A stretch of 64,000 bases of DNA, taken from contig RAZJ01000012.1 of assembly GCA_003612625.1 (NCBI GenBank), positions 17,790 to 81,789 of the forward strand, written 5' to 3'. The DNA is from a bacterium 1XD42-1 (GTDB lineage: Bacteria > Bacillota > Clostridia > Oscillospirales > Ruminococcaceae). The notes under the pieces are model-generated. The model was given only the letters and a program-made list of their open reading frames with translations. It ran no database searches and was not told where the DNA came from. A program made the position numbers and the translations under genes. How positions within the stretch are numbered: the first letter of the stretch is position 1; each line of letters begins with the position of its first letter. This document shows, one piece after another, positions 8,481 to 17,031 of the stretch.

Positions 8481-8846
8481 ATGGCTGAAAATAAATTTAA
8501 CAGCAAAGATATGATTGCCCGCTGTGTCCCTATGAGCAGGCTCCAGTCTGTGATTGGCGGCAAATGGAAAATACTGATTCTATGGTATATTGCTTTTTAC
8601 AAAGTCCAGCGGTTCGGTGAATTGATGCGCCGTCTGGATGGAATTACCCAGTCCACTTTAACAAAACAGCTTCGGGAATTGGAAAATGACGGGTTCCTTC
8701 ACCGGGAAATTTATAAAGAAATCCCTCCAAAAGTAGAATATTCTTTAACAGAATTCGGGGAAAGCTTTGTCCCTGTCCTGGAAACTATGATCGCCTGGAG
8801 TGAATCTTATCTCTGTCCGGATTATAAAAATCCATATGAAAAATAA
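8481..8846 (+). CDS. HxlR-family (DUF24) winged-helix transcriptional regulator
   Basis: A 121-residue MarR-like DNA-binding protein of the HxlR family: SVIGGKWKILILWY around 27-40, RFGELMRRLDGITQSTLTKQL as the recognition helix-turn-helix, and DGFLHREIYKEIPPKVEYSLTEFG as the wing. A Cys at residue 15 (ARCVPMSR) occupies the conserved N-terminal position used as a redox or electrophile sensor in several DUF24 members; sensing here is inference. RBS AAAAAAGGAG. Divergent from the radical SAM operon and upstream of birA. Confidence 0.85.
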   Translation: MAENKFNSKDMIARCVPMSRLQSVIGGKWKILILWYIAFYKVQRFGELMRRLDGITQSTLTKQLRELENDGFLHREIYKEIPPKVEYSLTEFGESFVPVLETMIAWSESYLCPDYKNPYEK

Positions 8847-8878
8847 CATTATTGATAGGAATATAAGGAGTTGCTGTC

Positions 8879-9652
8879 ATGTATGAAATGAATGAAAATG
8901 AAATAAAAAAATATTTATCCGGTTCTCTGGGAAAAGATCTGGTCCTTTATGAAACCATAGACTCTACCAATAATGCCGCAAAGCTTCTGGCCAAAAACGG
9001 CGCCCCCCATGGATCGGTTGTTTTGTCCCGGCAGCAAACTGCCGGAAAAGGAAGATTGGGCCGCAGTTTCTTTTCACCTCCAGGCGCCGGTATTTATCTC
9101 AGTATTATTTTGCGGCCTAAAACATCTCCCCAGGAAACCCTTTTACTGACTGCGGCGGCTTCTGTTGCAGTATACCGGGCAATTCAAAAAACTTGCGGGA
9201 TCGAAACAAAAATTAAATGGGTCAACGACGTATATGCCAATGGGAAAAAATTATGCGGTATTCTGGCAGAATCCGCCTTAGGAATCCATGGCATGGAATA
9301 TGTTGTGCTGGGGATTGGCGTCAATGTAAAACAAACGGCTTTCCCGGCGTCTTTATCCAATAAAGCAATTTCCTTAGAAGAAGCCGGCGCTCCTGAAGTG
9401 GATCTAAACCGGCTAGCCGCAGAAATTTTAAATGCCCTCAGCAGCTTCTTAGAAGGAGAAGCTTTTTTACCGGAATACCGGAAATATTCCTGCGTTTTAG
9501 GCCGGGAAATCCAGGTCATTCAAGGCAATGTTGTTTTTGATGCAAAAGCAGTTTCTTTTGATGACCAGGCCCATTTATTAGTCATTGACAAGGATGGAAA
9601 AGAACGGCTTTTGTGTTCCGGAGAGATTTCGTTGCGGGGAGATTTTACGTAA
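8879..9652 (+). CDS. birA: Biotin--[acetyl-CoA carboxylase] ligase, short form
   Basis: Attaches biotin to the biotin carboxyl carrier protein through biotinyl-AMP. The 257-residue product has GKGRLGRSFFSPPG at 56-69 (adenylate loop), KWVNDVY at 113-119 and GIGVNVK, then the short C-terminal SH3-like domain. There is no N-terminal helix-turn-helix, so this is a catalytic-only ligase, not a BirA repressor. RBS AAGGAG at 8866-8871. It follows the HxlR gene by 32 nt and may be cotranscribed with it, though no functional link is evident. The downstream 200 bp up to the amino acid transporter hold no gene. Confidence 0.92.
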   Translation: MYEMNENEIKKYLSGSLGKDLVLYETIDSTNNAAKLLAKNGAPHGSVVLSRQQTAGKGRLGRSFFSPPGAGIYLSIILRPKTSPQETLLLTAAASVAVYRAIQKTCGIETKIKWVNDVYANGKKLCGILAESALGIHGMEYVVLGIGVNVKQTAFPASLSNKAISLEEAGAPEVDLNRLAAEILNALSSFLEGEAFLPEYRKYSCVLGREIQVIQGNVVFDAKAVSFDDQAHLLVIDKDGKERLLCSGEISLRGDFT

Positions 9653-9858
9653 ATAAAAGGATTCTTTCAAATTCAGCCGTAAAAAAGCGATAACTTTGGA
9701 AAAAACAATAAAAATCCCCCATAACGGCGGATTGTCAGGGTAGCATTTTAGCTTGATAAAGTGTAAAATATCCATGTTATCCGGTTTCTTTTTTCTTTTC
9801 CAGTCCCCCTACATAAAAAGATACCGGCTGAAATCTGATCAAGGAATGGTTACGAAAA

Positions 9859-10755
9859 ATGAAAAAGAAATTATTATGCTTGTTTTTAAGTGCTCTGTCT
9901 GTTGCTGTCATTGCCGCTGGATGCGGCGGTTCAACCCAGCAGCCTGCTTCTTCTCAAAGTTCCGTTGCACCGGAAACCTCCTCTGAACCAGAGAGTACTG
10001 CTGCTCCGGAAAGCTCCGCTGCTCCCGCAGAGGATGAAGCCCTTGTTGCTTTACCCGAAAAATTTGTATTGGGCTTAGATGCTTCTTTCCCGCCTATGGG
10101 CTTTACCGATCCAAGGAATGAGATTATCGGTGTTGATATTGATTTGGCAAAAGCTGTTTGCGAGAAATTGGGGATGGAATTTGAAGCAAAACCAATTTCC
10201 TGGGATGCCAAGGAAATGGAATTAAATACAGATAAAATTACCTGCATCTGGAACGGTTTAACTATGACTCCGGAACGGAATGAAGCTTTTGAAATGAGCC
10301 GCCCTTACATGAGCAACAAGCAAGTGATTGTTGTTATGAACGATTCCCCTATTGCTGGAAAAGCTGATTTAGCTGGAAAAATTGTTGCTGCTCAAAAAGA
10401 TTCTTCCGGATTGGAAGCCTTGCAAAAAGATGAAATTTGCAGTTCCATTGCCGATGGCGCCGCAAAAGAATATGAGGATTATGTTACAGCTTTAATGGAT
10501 ATGGAAACCGGCCGCTGTGATGCTGTCGTTATGGATTCCGTTGTAGCAGAATATTATATCCCCATTTCCGGAAAACCTATGAAAGTTTTAGAGGATACCA
10601 TGGCTGAAGAACAATATGGAATCGCTTTCAAAAAAGGGGAAACAGCATTGAAAGATGCTGTGGAAAAAGCACTTTCTGAATTGGCTGCCGAAGGGAAAAT
10701 TGCTGAAATTTCTCAAAATTGGTTTGACACAGATGATATGATTATCACTTATTAA
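9859..10755 (+). CDS. Amino acid ABC transporter substrate-binding lipoprotein
   Basis: Extracellular receptor of a polar amino acid importer, 298 residues. A lipoprotein signal ends in IAAGC with the lipidated Cys at 22, followed by a Ser/Pro/Ala/Glu-rich linker to about residue 68. The SBP_bac_3 domain then starts with FVLGLDASFPPMGF and includes GVDIDLAKAVCEKLG, WNGLTMTPER and a Gln/Glu/cystine-type ligand pocket. First gene of the operon with the permease and ATPase downstream. A stable hairpin separates it from the permease gene, a common way to make excess binding protein. Ligand not determined. Confidence 0.9.
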   Translation: MKKKLLCLFLSALSVAVIAAGCGGSTQQPASSQSSVAPETSSEPESTAAPESSAAPAEDEALVALPEKFVLGLDASFPPMGFTDPRNEIIGVDIDLAKAVCEKLGMEFEAKPISWDAKEMELNTDKITCIWNGLTMTPERNEAFEMSRPYMSNKQVIVVMNDSPIAGKADLAGKIVAAQKDSSGLEALQKDEICSSIADGAAKEYEDYVTALMDMETGRCDAVVMDSVVAEYYIPISGKPMKVLEDTMAEEQYGIAFKKGETALKDAVEKALSELAAEGKIAEISQNWFDTDDMIITY

Positions 10756-10762
10756 AAAAGTC

Positions 10763-10816
10763 AGAAATGAAAAGGCGTCCCCCGCTTCTTAGCGAGGGGC
10801 GTTTCCATCATTTCTA
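10763..10816 (+). promoter_or_regulatory. Intercistronic hairpin after the binding-protein gene
   Basis: A GC-rich stem at 10774-10803 (CGTCCCCCGCT with AGCGAGGGGCG) is extended by AGAAATGA/TCATTTCT arms outside it. Lying between the binding protein and permease genes, it could partly terminate or stabilise the upstream mRNA. The poor T tract argues against full termination. Confidence 0.6.
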
Positions 10817-10845
10817 AATTTATCAAAATCGGGGAGTGTGCCCTT

Positions 10846-11493
10846 ATGGACGCAAACGCTATCCTTACAACAACCCTGGCTTTAATGCAGGGGTTAGGTG
10901 TTGTCTTATTATTATTTGCAGTCGTATTGGCTGCTTCTATGCCTTTGGGATTCTTTTTAACCTTGCTGGCCCGGTGCCGTATCCTTCCAGTCCGCTGGAT
11001 TGTAAATGCTTATATTTATGTCATACGGGCTACACCTTTAATGCTCCAACTGTTTTTTATTTATTTTGGCCTGCCTTATATCAATAAGGCTCTCACTTTT
11101 TCAGCATTGACAGCGGCTTTATTGGGTTATTCTTTGAATTATGCCGCTTATTTTGCCGAAATTTTCCGGGGCGGCCTGTTATCCGTGGACAAAGGCCAAT
11201 ATGAAGCAGCAAAAGTTTTAGGCTTAAACCGTGTACAGGCTACTATAAAAGTGATCCTTCCGCAGATGTTCCGGGTGGCACTCCCTTCTATTACCAATGA
11301 ATCCATTACTTTAGTCAAAGATACTGCGTTGGTATTTTCCATTACAATCCCTGAAATTATCTATTACGCAAAGGCGGCTGTCAGCCGTACCGGAAATGTT
11401 TATCCATATGCAATCGCTTTTTTAATTTACTTAGCAGTCAACAGCCTCCTGCAATGGTTTTTTAATTGGCTGGAACGCAAAACAGCTTATTAA
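10846..11493 (+). CDS. Amino acid ABC transporter permease
   Basis: Membrane subunit of the importer, 215 residues, His/Glu/Gln/Arg/opine family. The family start [13 protein letters not shown] is followed by hydrophobic helices around 15-40, 58-80 and 85-105, and the coupling region [22 protein letters not shown] (EAA loop) at about 107-128. [13 protein letters not shown] is the other diagnostic block. RBS GGGGAG at about 10831-10836. Functions with the binding protein upstream and the ATPase 24 nt downstream. Confidence 0.92.
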   Translation: MDANAILTTTLALMQGLGVVLLLFAVVLAASMPLGFFLTLLARCRILPVRWIVNAYIYVIRATPLMLQLFFIYFGLPYINKALTFSALTAALLGYSLNYAAYFAEIFRGGLLSVDKGQYEAAKVLGLNRVQATIKVILPQMFRVALPSITNESITLVKDTALVFSITIPEIIYYAKAAVSRTGNVYPYAIAFLIYLAVNSLLQWFFNWLERKTAY

Positions 11494-11516
11494 AAATTAA
11501 GAAGGAGGCCCTACGA

Positions 11517-12266
11517 ATGCAGTTAATTGAAGTAAAAGATTTAAAAAAAGGATTTGGAACGGTTTCTGTCTTAACCAATATTTGTTTCACGGTAAACCAG
11601 GGGGATGTTATTGCAGTAATCGGTCCCTCCGGCGCGGGCAAAAGTACCATGCTCCGGTGCCTGATCGATTTGGAACAGGTTGACGGCGGCAGTATTTTTG
11701 TGGAATCGGAACCCCTTGTCAAAGATGGTATCTATCCTTCCCGCACTTCCCGCCGGAAAATTACAGCTAAAATGGGTATGGTGTTCCAAAATTTCAATTT
11801 ATTCCCCCATTTGTCTGTACGCAAAAATTTAATTATGCCACTGATGACTGTAAAAAAAGTTTCCCAGTCAGACGCTGAAACATTAGCCCTCCAAATGCTG
11901 TCCAAAGTAGGCATGGAAGAAAAAATTGACGCCATGCCAAACGCTTTATCCGGCGGCCAGAAACAACGGGTTGCCATTGCCCGGGCTTTGATGATGAACC
12001 CGGATATTCTGCTTTTTGATGAGCCTACCAGCGCTTTGGACCCGGAATTAACCGGTGAAGTTCTGGCTGTTATGAAGCAGCTGGCTTCTGACCGGGTAAC
12101 GATGATTGTAGTAACCCATGAAATGAGCTTTGCCCGTGATGTGGCTACCAGAGTCCTGTTTATGAGTGATGGCTGCATTACAGAAGAAGGTCTTCCTCAG
12201 GAGCTTTTTTCTGCTCCCAAGCATCCCCGTACTCAGGCTTTCCTGCGTTCTGTCATGGAAAATTAA
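11517..12266 (+). CDS. Amino acid ABC transporter ATP-binding protein (GlnQ type)
   Basis: Nucleotide-binding subunit of the importer, 249 residues. Walker A GPSGAGKS at 36-43, Q-loop in [11 protein letters not shown], signature LSGGQKQR at 144-151, Walker [15 protein letters not shown], and switch VTHEMSFA. The frame stays open upstream to 11466, but the ATG at 11517 follows AAGGAGG at 11502-11508 and gives the normal family start [11 protein letters not shown]. Last gene of the operon before a strong terminator. Confidence 0.94.
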   Translation: MQLIEVKDLKKGFGTVSVLTNICFTVNQGDVIAVIGPSGAGKSTMLRCLIDLEQVDGGSIFVESEPLVKDGIYPSRTSRRKITAKMGMVFQNFNLFPHLSVRKNLIMPLMTVKKVSQSDAETLALQMLSKVGMEEKIDAMPNALSGGQKQRVAIARALMMNPDILLFDEPTSALDPELTGEVLAVMKQLASDRVTMIVVTHEMSFARDVATRVLFMSDGCITEEGLPQELFSAPKHPRTQAFLRSVMEN

Positions 12267-12288
12267 GGGGCCTCTGGGCCTCTGAAAT

Positions 12289-12332
12289 AAAAAGGCAGGC
12301 TGCGGCTTCTTCCCTGCAGCCTGCCTTTTTTT
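12289..12332 (+). terminator. Strong terminator of the amino acid transporter operon
   Basis: AAAGGCAGGCTGC pairs with GCAGCCTGCCTTT around a 12-nt loop, followed by seven T residues. Confidence 0.92.
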
Positions 12333-12351
12333 CAAAAAAATTTTCTGCCTA

Positions 12352-12380
12352 TTGACTTTTTGCAAGGATTTTCTTATAAT
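12352..12380 (+). promoter_or_regulatory. Consensus promoter of modABC
   Basis: TTGACT at 12352-12357, 17-bp spacer, TATAAT at 12375-12380. The palindrome at 12394-12417 starts 14 bp after the -10 box, over the initial transcribed region. Confidence 0.8.
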
Positions 12381-12393
12381 AAATTCCAACATT

Positions 12394-12417
12394 CGTTATA
12401 TTTTTTAAAAAATAACG
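12394..12417. promoter_or_regulatory. ModE-like palindrome before modA
   Basis: CGTTAT-N12-ATAACG, a 24-bp dyad with ten of twelve positions paired. The arms match the known ModE half site (CGTTATATA-like) and the site lies just downstream of the modABC promoter, a position for molybdate-dependent repression. No modE gene is in the window. Confidence 0.6.
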
Positions 12418-12432
12418 TTAGGAGTGTAAAAA

Positions 12433-13203
12433 ATGAATCACAAAATGAAACTTCTTGTTTTTGGTATCATCCTGGTTCTATTTGTTGGATGTGGTTCTTC
12501 CGCCCCCTCAGAGCAAGTAGAATTATCTGTTTCTGCTGCTGCCAGCCTGACAGACTGTATGAACGAATTGTTTGCCCTCTACCAGACCAAAGTTCCGGAA
12601 GTTTCTTTTATATCAAACTACGGCGCCAGCGGCACTTTGCAAACCCAGATTGAAGAAGGTGCCCCTGCCGATCTCTTTTTTTCTGCTGCCCAGAAACAAA
12701 TGGATGCTTTAGAAGAAAAAAATCTGCTTTTAGAGGGCAGCCGGAAAGATCTGCTGGAAAATAAAGTGGTACTGATTGTTCCAAAAGACAAAACTGGCAT
12801 TGCTTCTTTTGAAGATGCCGCAGGAGATTCCGTAAAAACCATTGCTTTAGGGGAACCATCCGGCGTCCCTGTGGGGCAGTATTCCGAAGAAATTTTTACC
12901 AGCTTAGGCATTTTGGATGCAGTAAAAGCCAAAGCAACTTATGGTTCTGACGTCCGGCAGGTTTTAACCTGGGTGGAATCCGGAGAAGCCGACTGCGGCG
13001 TCGTTTATGCGACAGATGCGGCTGTTTCCGATTCTGTAACTGTTATCTGTAAAGCTCCGGAAGGAAGCTGCAAACCGGTTCTTTATCCGGCTGCTATCTT
13101 GAAAAACTGCCAAAATCCACAAGCTGCACAAGCTTTTTTAACCTTCCTCTCCTCAGAAGAAGCAAAAGCCGTTTTTGAAAAATACGGCTTCTCTGTATTG
13201 TAA
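12433..13203 (+). CDS. modA: Molybdate ABC transporter substrate-binding lipoprotein
   Basis: High-affinity molybdate (possibly also tungstate) receptor on the outer face of the membrane, 256 residues. The signal peptide ends in LFVGC, with the lipidated Cys at 20. Family motifs: ELSVSAAASLTDCMNELF near 30-47, NYGASGTLQTQIEEGAPADLFFSA around 60-83, and GEPSGVPVGQYSEE near 140. RBS TAGGAG at 12419-12424. It is followed by modB and modC. It implies that the cell makes a molybdopterin or tungstopterin enzyme encoded elsewhere. Confidence 0.92.
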   Translation: MNHKMKLLVFGIILVLFVGCGSSAPSEQVELSVSAAASLTDCMNELFALYQTKVPEVSFISNYGASGTLQTQIEEGAPADLFFSAAQKQMDALEEKNLLLEGSRKDLLENKVVLIVPKDKTGIASFEDAAGDSVKTIALGEPSGVPVGQYSEEIFTSLGILDAVKAKATYGSDVRQVLTWVESGEADCGVVYATDAAVSDSVTVICKAPEGSCKPVLYPAAILKNCQNPQAAQAFLTFLSSEEAKAVFEKYGFSVL

Positions 13204-13226
13204 TATCTCAACTGAAAGGGAGTTCA

Positions 13227-13886
13227 TTGATCCGTATGACAGCCTTTTGGATTTCTGTAAAAACTGCCTTGTGTGCCACCGGAATTGTTTTTTTTGCCGG
13301 TTTATATGCTGCCCGCTTTGTTTATGGACTGAAACGGTTCCGCGGCATTATTGACGGGCTTTTTACGCTGCCTATGGTTTTACCTCCTACGGTAGTCGGT
13401 TTTTTTATCCTGTTAGCTGTTGGCAAAAACAGCCCTTTCGGCCGCTTTTTATTGCAGTTTCAAATCCAGCTTGTTTTTTCCTGGGGGGCTACTGTCATCG
13501 CTTCTGCCGTGGTTTCTTTCCCTATGATGTACCGAACCGTATTGGGCTCTATGGAACAGATGGATCGGAATTTGATTTATGCCGGACGTACTTTAGGCAT
13601 GTCTGAAAGGCGGATTTTTTGGACTGTGATGATCCCTTCCTGCCGGAAAGGGATTTTAGCCGGAACTGTTTTAGCTATGGCCCGCGCAATCGGCGAATTT
13701 GGCGCCACTATGATGGTGGCTGGAAATATCCCCGGCCGTACCCAGACTTTATCTACGGCGGTTTATACTGCTATGCAGGCCGGAGATCGAACAAGCGCTT
13801 TCCGGTGGGTTCTTGTGATCCTGGCATTATCCCTGCCGATGATGTTTTTCATTAACTATTTCGGAAACGGGAAAAAAGGAGGATAA
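13227..13886 (+). CDS. modB: Molybdate ABC transporter permease
   Basis: Membrane subunit, 219 residues, with about five hydrophobic helices. It contains LPMVLPPTVVGFFILLAVGK, typical of ModB, and the coupling motif around DRNLIYAGRTLGMSERRIFW followed by GTVLAMARAIGEFGATMMVAG. The TTG at 13227 is 4 nt from the GGGAG at 13218-13222; an ATG at 13236 is the alternative start and would lose three residues. The gap to modA is 23 nt and to modC 6 nt. Confidence 0.92.
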   Translation: MIRMTAFWISVKTALCATGIVFFAGLYAARFVYGLKRFRGIIDGLFTLPMVLPPTVVGFFILLAVGKNSPFGRFLLQFQIQLVFSWGATVIASAVVSFPMMYRTVLGSMEQMDRNLIYAGRTLGMSERRIFWTVMIPSCRKGILAGTVLAMARAIGEFGATMMVAGNIPGRTQTLSTAVYTAMQAGDRTSAFRWVLVILALSLPMMFFINYFGNGKKGG

Positions 13887-13892
13887 TTCCAT

Positions 13893-14948
13893 ATGGAGCT
13901 GATTGTAGATATTCAAAAAAAACTCCATCATTTTTCCCTCCAGATCCAGTTTGAAGCCGGCCAGGAAATAATTGGTTTGCTGGGGGCTTCCGGCTGTGGA
14001 AAATCTATGACTTTAAAATGTATCGCCGGCATTGAAAAACCGGATCAGGGCCGCATCATTTTAAATGGCGATACCCTATTTGACAGCGGAAAAAATATCA
14101 ATCTCCCTGTCCAAAAACGGGGTATTGGGTATTTATTTCAAAATTATGCTCTGTTTCCCCATATGACCGTAGAACAAAATATTACATCCGGTATGCAGGG
14201 CAAACGCCATGAGAAAAAAGCTGAAGCTGACCGCTTAATGGAACGATTTTATCTTCAGGGCCTGGAGCGTCAATACCCCACCCAGTTATCAGGCGGACAA
14301 CAGCAGCGGGTTGCTTTAGCCCGGATTTTAGCCGCGAAACCCCGTATCCTACTATTGGATGAACCTTTTTCCGCTTTGGATACATGGCTGCGCTGGCAGT
14401 TGGAACAGGAAATGAAAAAAACTTTAGAAGCGTTCCCCGGCGCCACCCTTCTGGTTTCCCACAACCGGAATGAAGTATACCGGTTATGCAGCCGGGTTGG
14501 TGTTCTGGCAAATGGAAAATTACAAGCTATCCAGGAAAAATGGACCTTGTTCCAGGAACCCCAAACACCAGAAGCTTGTTTATTAACCGGCTGTAAAAAT
14601 ATTTCTCCTGTGAAAATTTTGCCGGACGGACAAATAGAAGCCTGCTATTGGGGAATCCGGTTAAAGCCGGAAAAACCTGTGGATTCCTCCACCCATTATG
14701 TAGGAATCCGCGCCCATTATTTTATCCCTGTTGAAGATTTTTCTTTACCGAATACGTTTGAAGTCCAGGCAGAACAAATAATAGAAGATACTTTTTCCAT
14801 CATCATTATGGCAAGGACAAAAGGCTCTTTGGAAAAAGGGCGGAAAGGACTCATCCGCTGGGAATTGTCCAAAGAAAAATGGAAAGAACTGCAAGGAAAA
14901 CGGCTCCTCCTCCATATAGCGGAAAAAGATGTTTTATTGCTTTCATAA
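13893..14948 (+). CDS. modC: Molybdate ABC transporter ATP-binding protein
   Basis: ATPase subunit of 351 residues. Walker A GASGCGKS at 31-38, Q-loop LFQNYALFPH, signature LSGGQQQR at 132-139, Walker B ILLLDEPFSALD at about 152-163, switch His in LLVSHNRNE. A C-terminal molybdate-binding (TOBE-like) region follows from about 230 (VGIRAHYFIP). RBS AAAAGGAGGA before the ATG at 13893. Its last 6 nt overlap the end of the convergent feoB-like gene, so there is no space for an ordinary terminator. Confidence 0.93.
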   Translation: MELIVDIQKKLHHFSLQIQFEAGQEIIGLLGASGCGKSMTLKCIAGIEKPDQGRIILNGDTLFDSGKNINLPVQKRGIGYLFQNYALFPHMTVEQNITSGMQGKRHEKKAEADRLMERFYLQGLERQYPTQLSGGQQQRVALARILAAKPRILLLDEPFSALDTWLRWQLEQEMKKTLEAFPGATLLVSHNRNEVYRLCSRVGVLANGKLQAIQEKWTLFQEPQTPEACLLTGCKNISPVKILPDGQIEACYWGIRLKPEKPVDSSTHYVGIRAHYFIPVEDFSLPNTFEVQAEQIIEDTFSIIIMARTKGSLEKGRKGLIRWELSKEKWKELQGKRLLLHIAEKDVLLLS

Positions 14949-16865
14949 CAGGAACATAGTCAGCAGCATCCCCATTTGGTAAACAATAAAAGCCGCAGCA
15001 TATGCAACCGCTGTTTGCCGCAATACCATACGCAGCGCTTCCCAAAAGGAAAGTTCCCGGCTGATGGCAGATAATGCGGAAATACATGGGGGATATAAGG
15101 TGAAAAATACCAAAAAAGATACTGCTGATACAGGGGTAAATAACGCTCCCAACGCCTGGCTTAAAGTTACCATCGAACCACCTGCTTCACAAAGAACCCC
15201 AAAAGAAGATACAACCGCTTCTTTCCCTGCGATCCCCATCAGCAAAGCAACTGCACTTTCCCGGTTCCCAAATCCTAAAGGCACAAAGAAAGATGCCATC
15301 CGGTCTGCAAAATCGGTTAATAAACTTTCCTCCGGCAGGGCAAAGGCCAGGGGCCATAAAGTAATATGACGTAAAAGCCATAAGGAAATACTCATCAAAA
15401 ATAATACCGTTCCTGCCCGCCGCAAAAAATCACTGCACCGTTCCCAAGTATTCAAACAAATGGTTGAAAAAGAAGGCTTCCGGTATGGAGGCAGCTCTAA
15501 AAGAAACCCTTCATCCGGAGTTTTCCGGGTCTTTACAACGGCTGTCCCAAAAAGCAGACTCATAAAATAACAAGCTGCTACCGCAAGTCCGCTATGGGAT
15601 GGAAAAAAAGTTTCTGCAAACAGCATATAGACCGGAAACTTTGCCCCGCAGGAACAATAAGGAAGCATTTGAATGGTATTGGGCCTTTCTTCTCCCCGCA
15701 ATGTACGGGCAGACATCACAGCCGTTGTTGTACACCCAAATCCCATCAGCAATGGCACAAAAGCCCGCCCGCTTAATCCCATTCCCTGCAAGGCCCGGTC
15801 TGTCAGGAAAGCTGCCCGGGCTAAATAACCGCTTTGCTCTAAAAATGCCATGCCTAAAAATAAAAGGGCTAATTGGGGTAGAAAACACAATACAGTACCC
15901 ACACCCCCTAAAATTCCTTCACAAACCAGGCTTTCCAGCCAGGAAGCTGCTTCCATGGACTGTAATAAAGTCCATGTCCATTGGGAAACCTGCTCTATCC
16001 CTGTATTGATGCTCCTTTGTATCCACTGTCCCAACGTTCCAAAACACAGCCAAAACATGCCTGCCATTACCAATGCCAAACAGGGCAGCGCCAGCAGCCG
16101 GTGCAGAAACAATCGGTCTGCTGGCTCTTTTTTGGGCAAAAACGGCTGGCCGGAACGGGCTTTTTCCAATGCTCCCGTAATCAATGTATAACGTTCTTCC
16201 GCAATATAAGTATCGGCTTCTTTACCGGTTTTCTTTTCCAGTCTGGCCCGTATTTCTTCCAAACGGTGCTGCTGGCCTTTCCCGCAGGCTGGAGGCACCC
16301 CTTCTAATGTGGCCAGCCCCCAAAAACGCAAATTTCCTTTGGGCGGAGGAGCTTGTGCTAAAACGGAAACCGCTTCTGCTGTGAAGCCTTCTAAAAGGCG
16401 GCTATAACGGGGTACAGAAGGCTTTTTGGCCCGGCTCAATGCAGATGCCAGCATGGGATCTTCTGATAAAAATACAGGCATCCCTAATGCTTTGGAAAGA
16501 GCTGCACAGTCGGTAATGCCCGCGTCTTCTGACAAAACCACTGTTACCGGAATATCTAATTCCAAAAGCTGCAAGGTCAAATATAAACTGCGTTCTAAAG
16601 TACGGGATTCCACCAAATTTAAAATAAAATCCGTTTCCCCACTCAATAGAAAATCCCGTGTTACCGCTTCTTCCGGAGTAAACGTGGTTAAAGAATACAG
16701 TCCCGGCAAATCTACTAATTTCCCTGTCCCCTCCCGCAAAATCCCTTCCAGACGTTCTACGGTTACGCCGGGCCAGTTTCCTACATGTGCCCTGGCTCCG
16801 GTCAGGCGGTTAAATAATGTTGTTTTTCCACAGTTGGGATTCCCTACCAATGCAATGGTTTTCAT
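14943..16865 (-). CDS. feoB: FeoB-type ferrous iron transporter with degenerate G domain
   Basis: Fe(II) permease of 640 residues: N-terminal G-protein domain, then about eight membrane helices with GFGCTTTAVMSARTL and YCSCGAKFPVY, the two gate/Cys signatures of FeoB. G1 is GNPNCGKT at residues 8-15 and G3 is VDLPGLYSLTT. The segment after LTLQLLELDIPVTVVL, where FeoB normally has NxxD (G4), reads SEDAG. It is about eight residues shorter than E. coli FeoB, and the following G5 region reads FLSEDP. Guanine specificity should therefore be reduced or lost. No FeoA gene is adjacent. ATG start with GGAGGAAGG upstream. Convergent with modC. Confidence 0.85.
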   Translation of the reverse strand: MKTIALVGNPNCGKTTLFNRLTGARAHVGNWPGVTVERLEGILREGTGKLVDLPGLYSLTTFTPEEAVTRDFLLSGETDFILNLVESRTLERSLYLTLQLLELDIPVTVVLSEDAGITDCAALSKALGMPVFLSEDPMLASALSRAKKPSVPRYSRLLEGFTAEAVSVLAQAPPPKGNLRFWGLATLEGVPPACGKGQQHRLEEIRARLEKKTGKEADTYIAEERYTLITGALEKARSGQPFLPKKEPADRLFLHRLLALPCLALVMAGMFWLCFGTLGQWIQRSINTGIEQVSQWTWTLLQSMEAASWLESLVCEGILGGVGTVLCFLPQLALLFLGMAFLEQSGYLARAAFLTDRALQGMGLSGRAFVPLLMGFGCTTTAVMSARTLRGEERPNTIQMLPYCSCGAKFPVYMLFAETFFPSHSGLAVAACYFMSLLFGTAVVKTRKTPDEGFLLELPPYRKPSFSTICLNTWERCSDFLRRAGTVLFLMSISLWLLRHITLWPLAFALPEESLLTDFADRMASFFVPLGFGNRESAVALLMGIAGKEAVVSSFGVLCEAGGSMVTLSQALGALFTPVSAVSFLVFFTLYPPCISALSAISRELSFWEALRMVLRQTAVAYAAAFIVYQMGMLLTMFLL

Positions 16866-16938
16866 TTTCCTTCCTCCGCTTTTTCTGGTTTCATCTTGTC
16901 CCTTTCATTTTATGCGGCAGGAAAAAGAAAAATCCCCA

Positions 16939-16967
16939 TTGACGGGAACTCCTTGCCGGTGTAAAAT
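16939..16967 (+). promoter_or_regulatory. Promoter of the uncharacterised gene at 17032
   Basis: TTGACG at 16939-16944 and TAAAAT at 16962-16967 with a 17-bp spacer. A CCTTGT-N14-ACAAGG inverted repeat (16977-17002) lies in the transcribed leader. Confidence 0.6.
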
Positions 16968-17031
16968 GGAAATTGACCTTGTGATGGAAACGTGAAACAA
17001 GGCCAAAATAAATGATGAAAGGAGTTACACA

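Noticed and set aside
9653..9858. Possible promoter of the amino acid transporter (TTGTCA near 9731)
   Set aside because: No -10 box of acceptable quality at 16-18 bp; several weak alternatives exist, so none is annotated.
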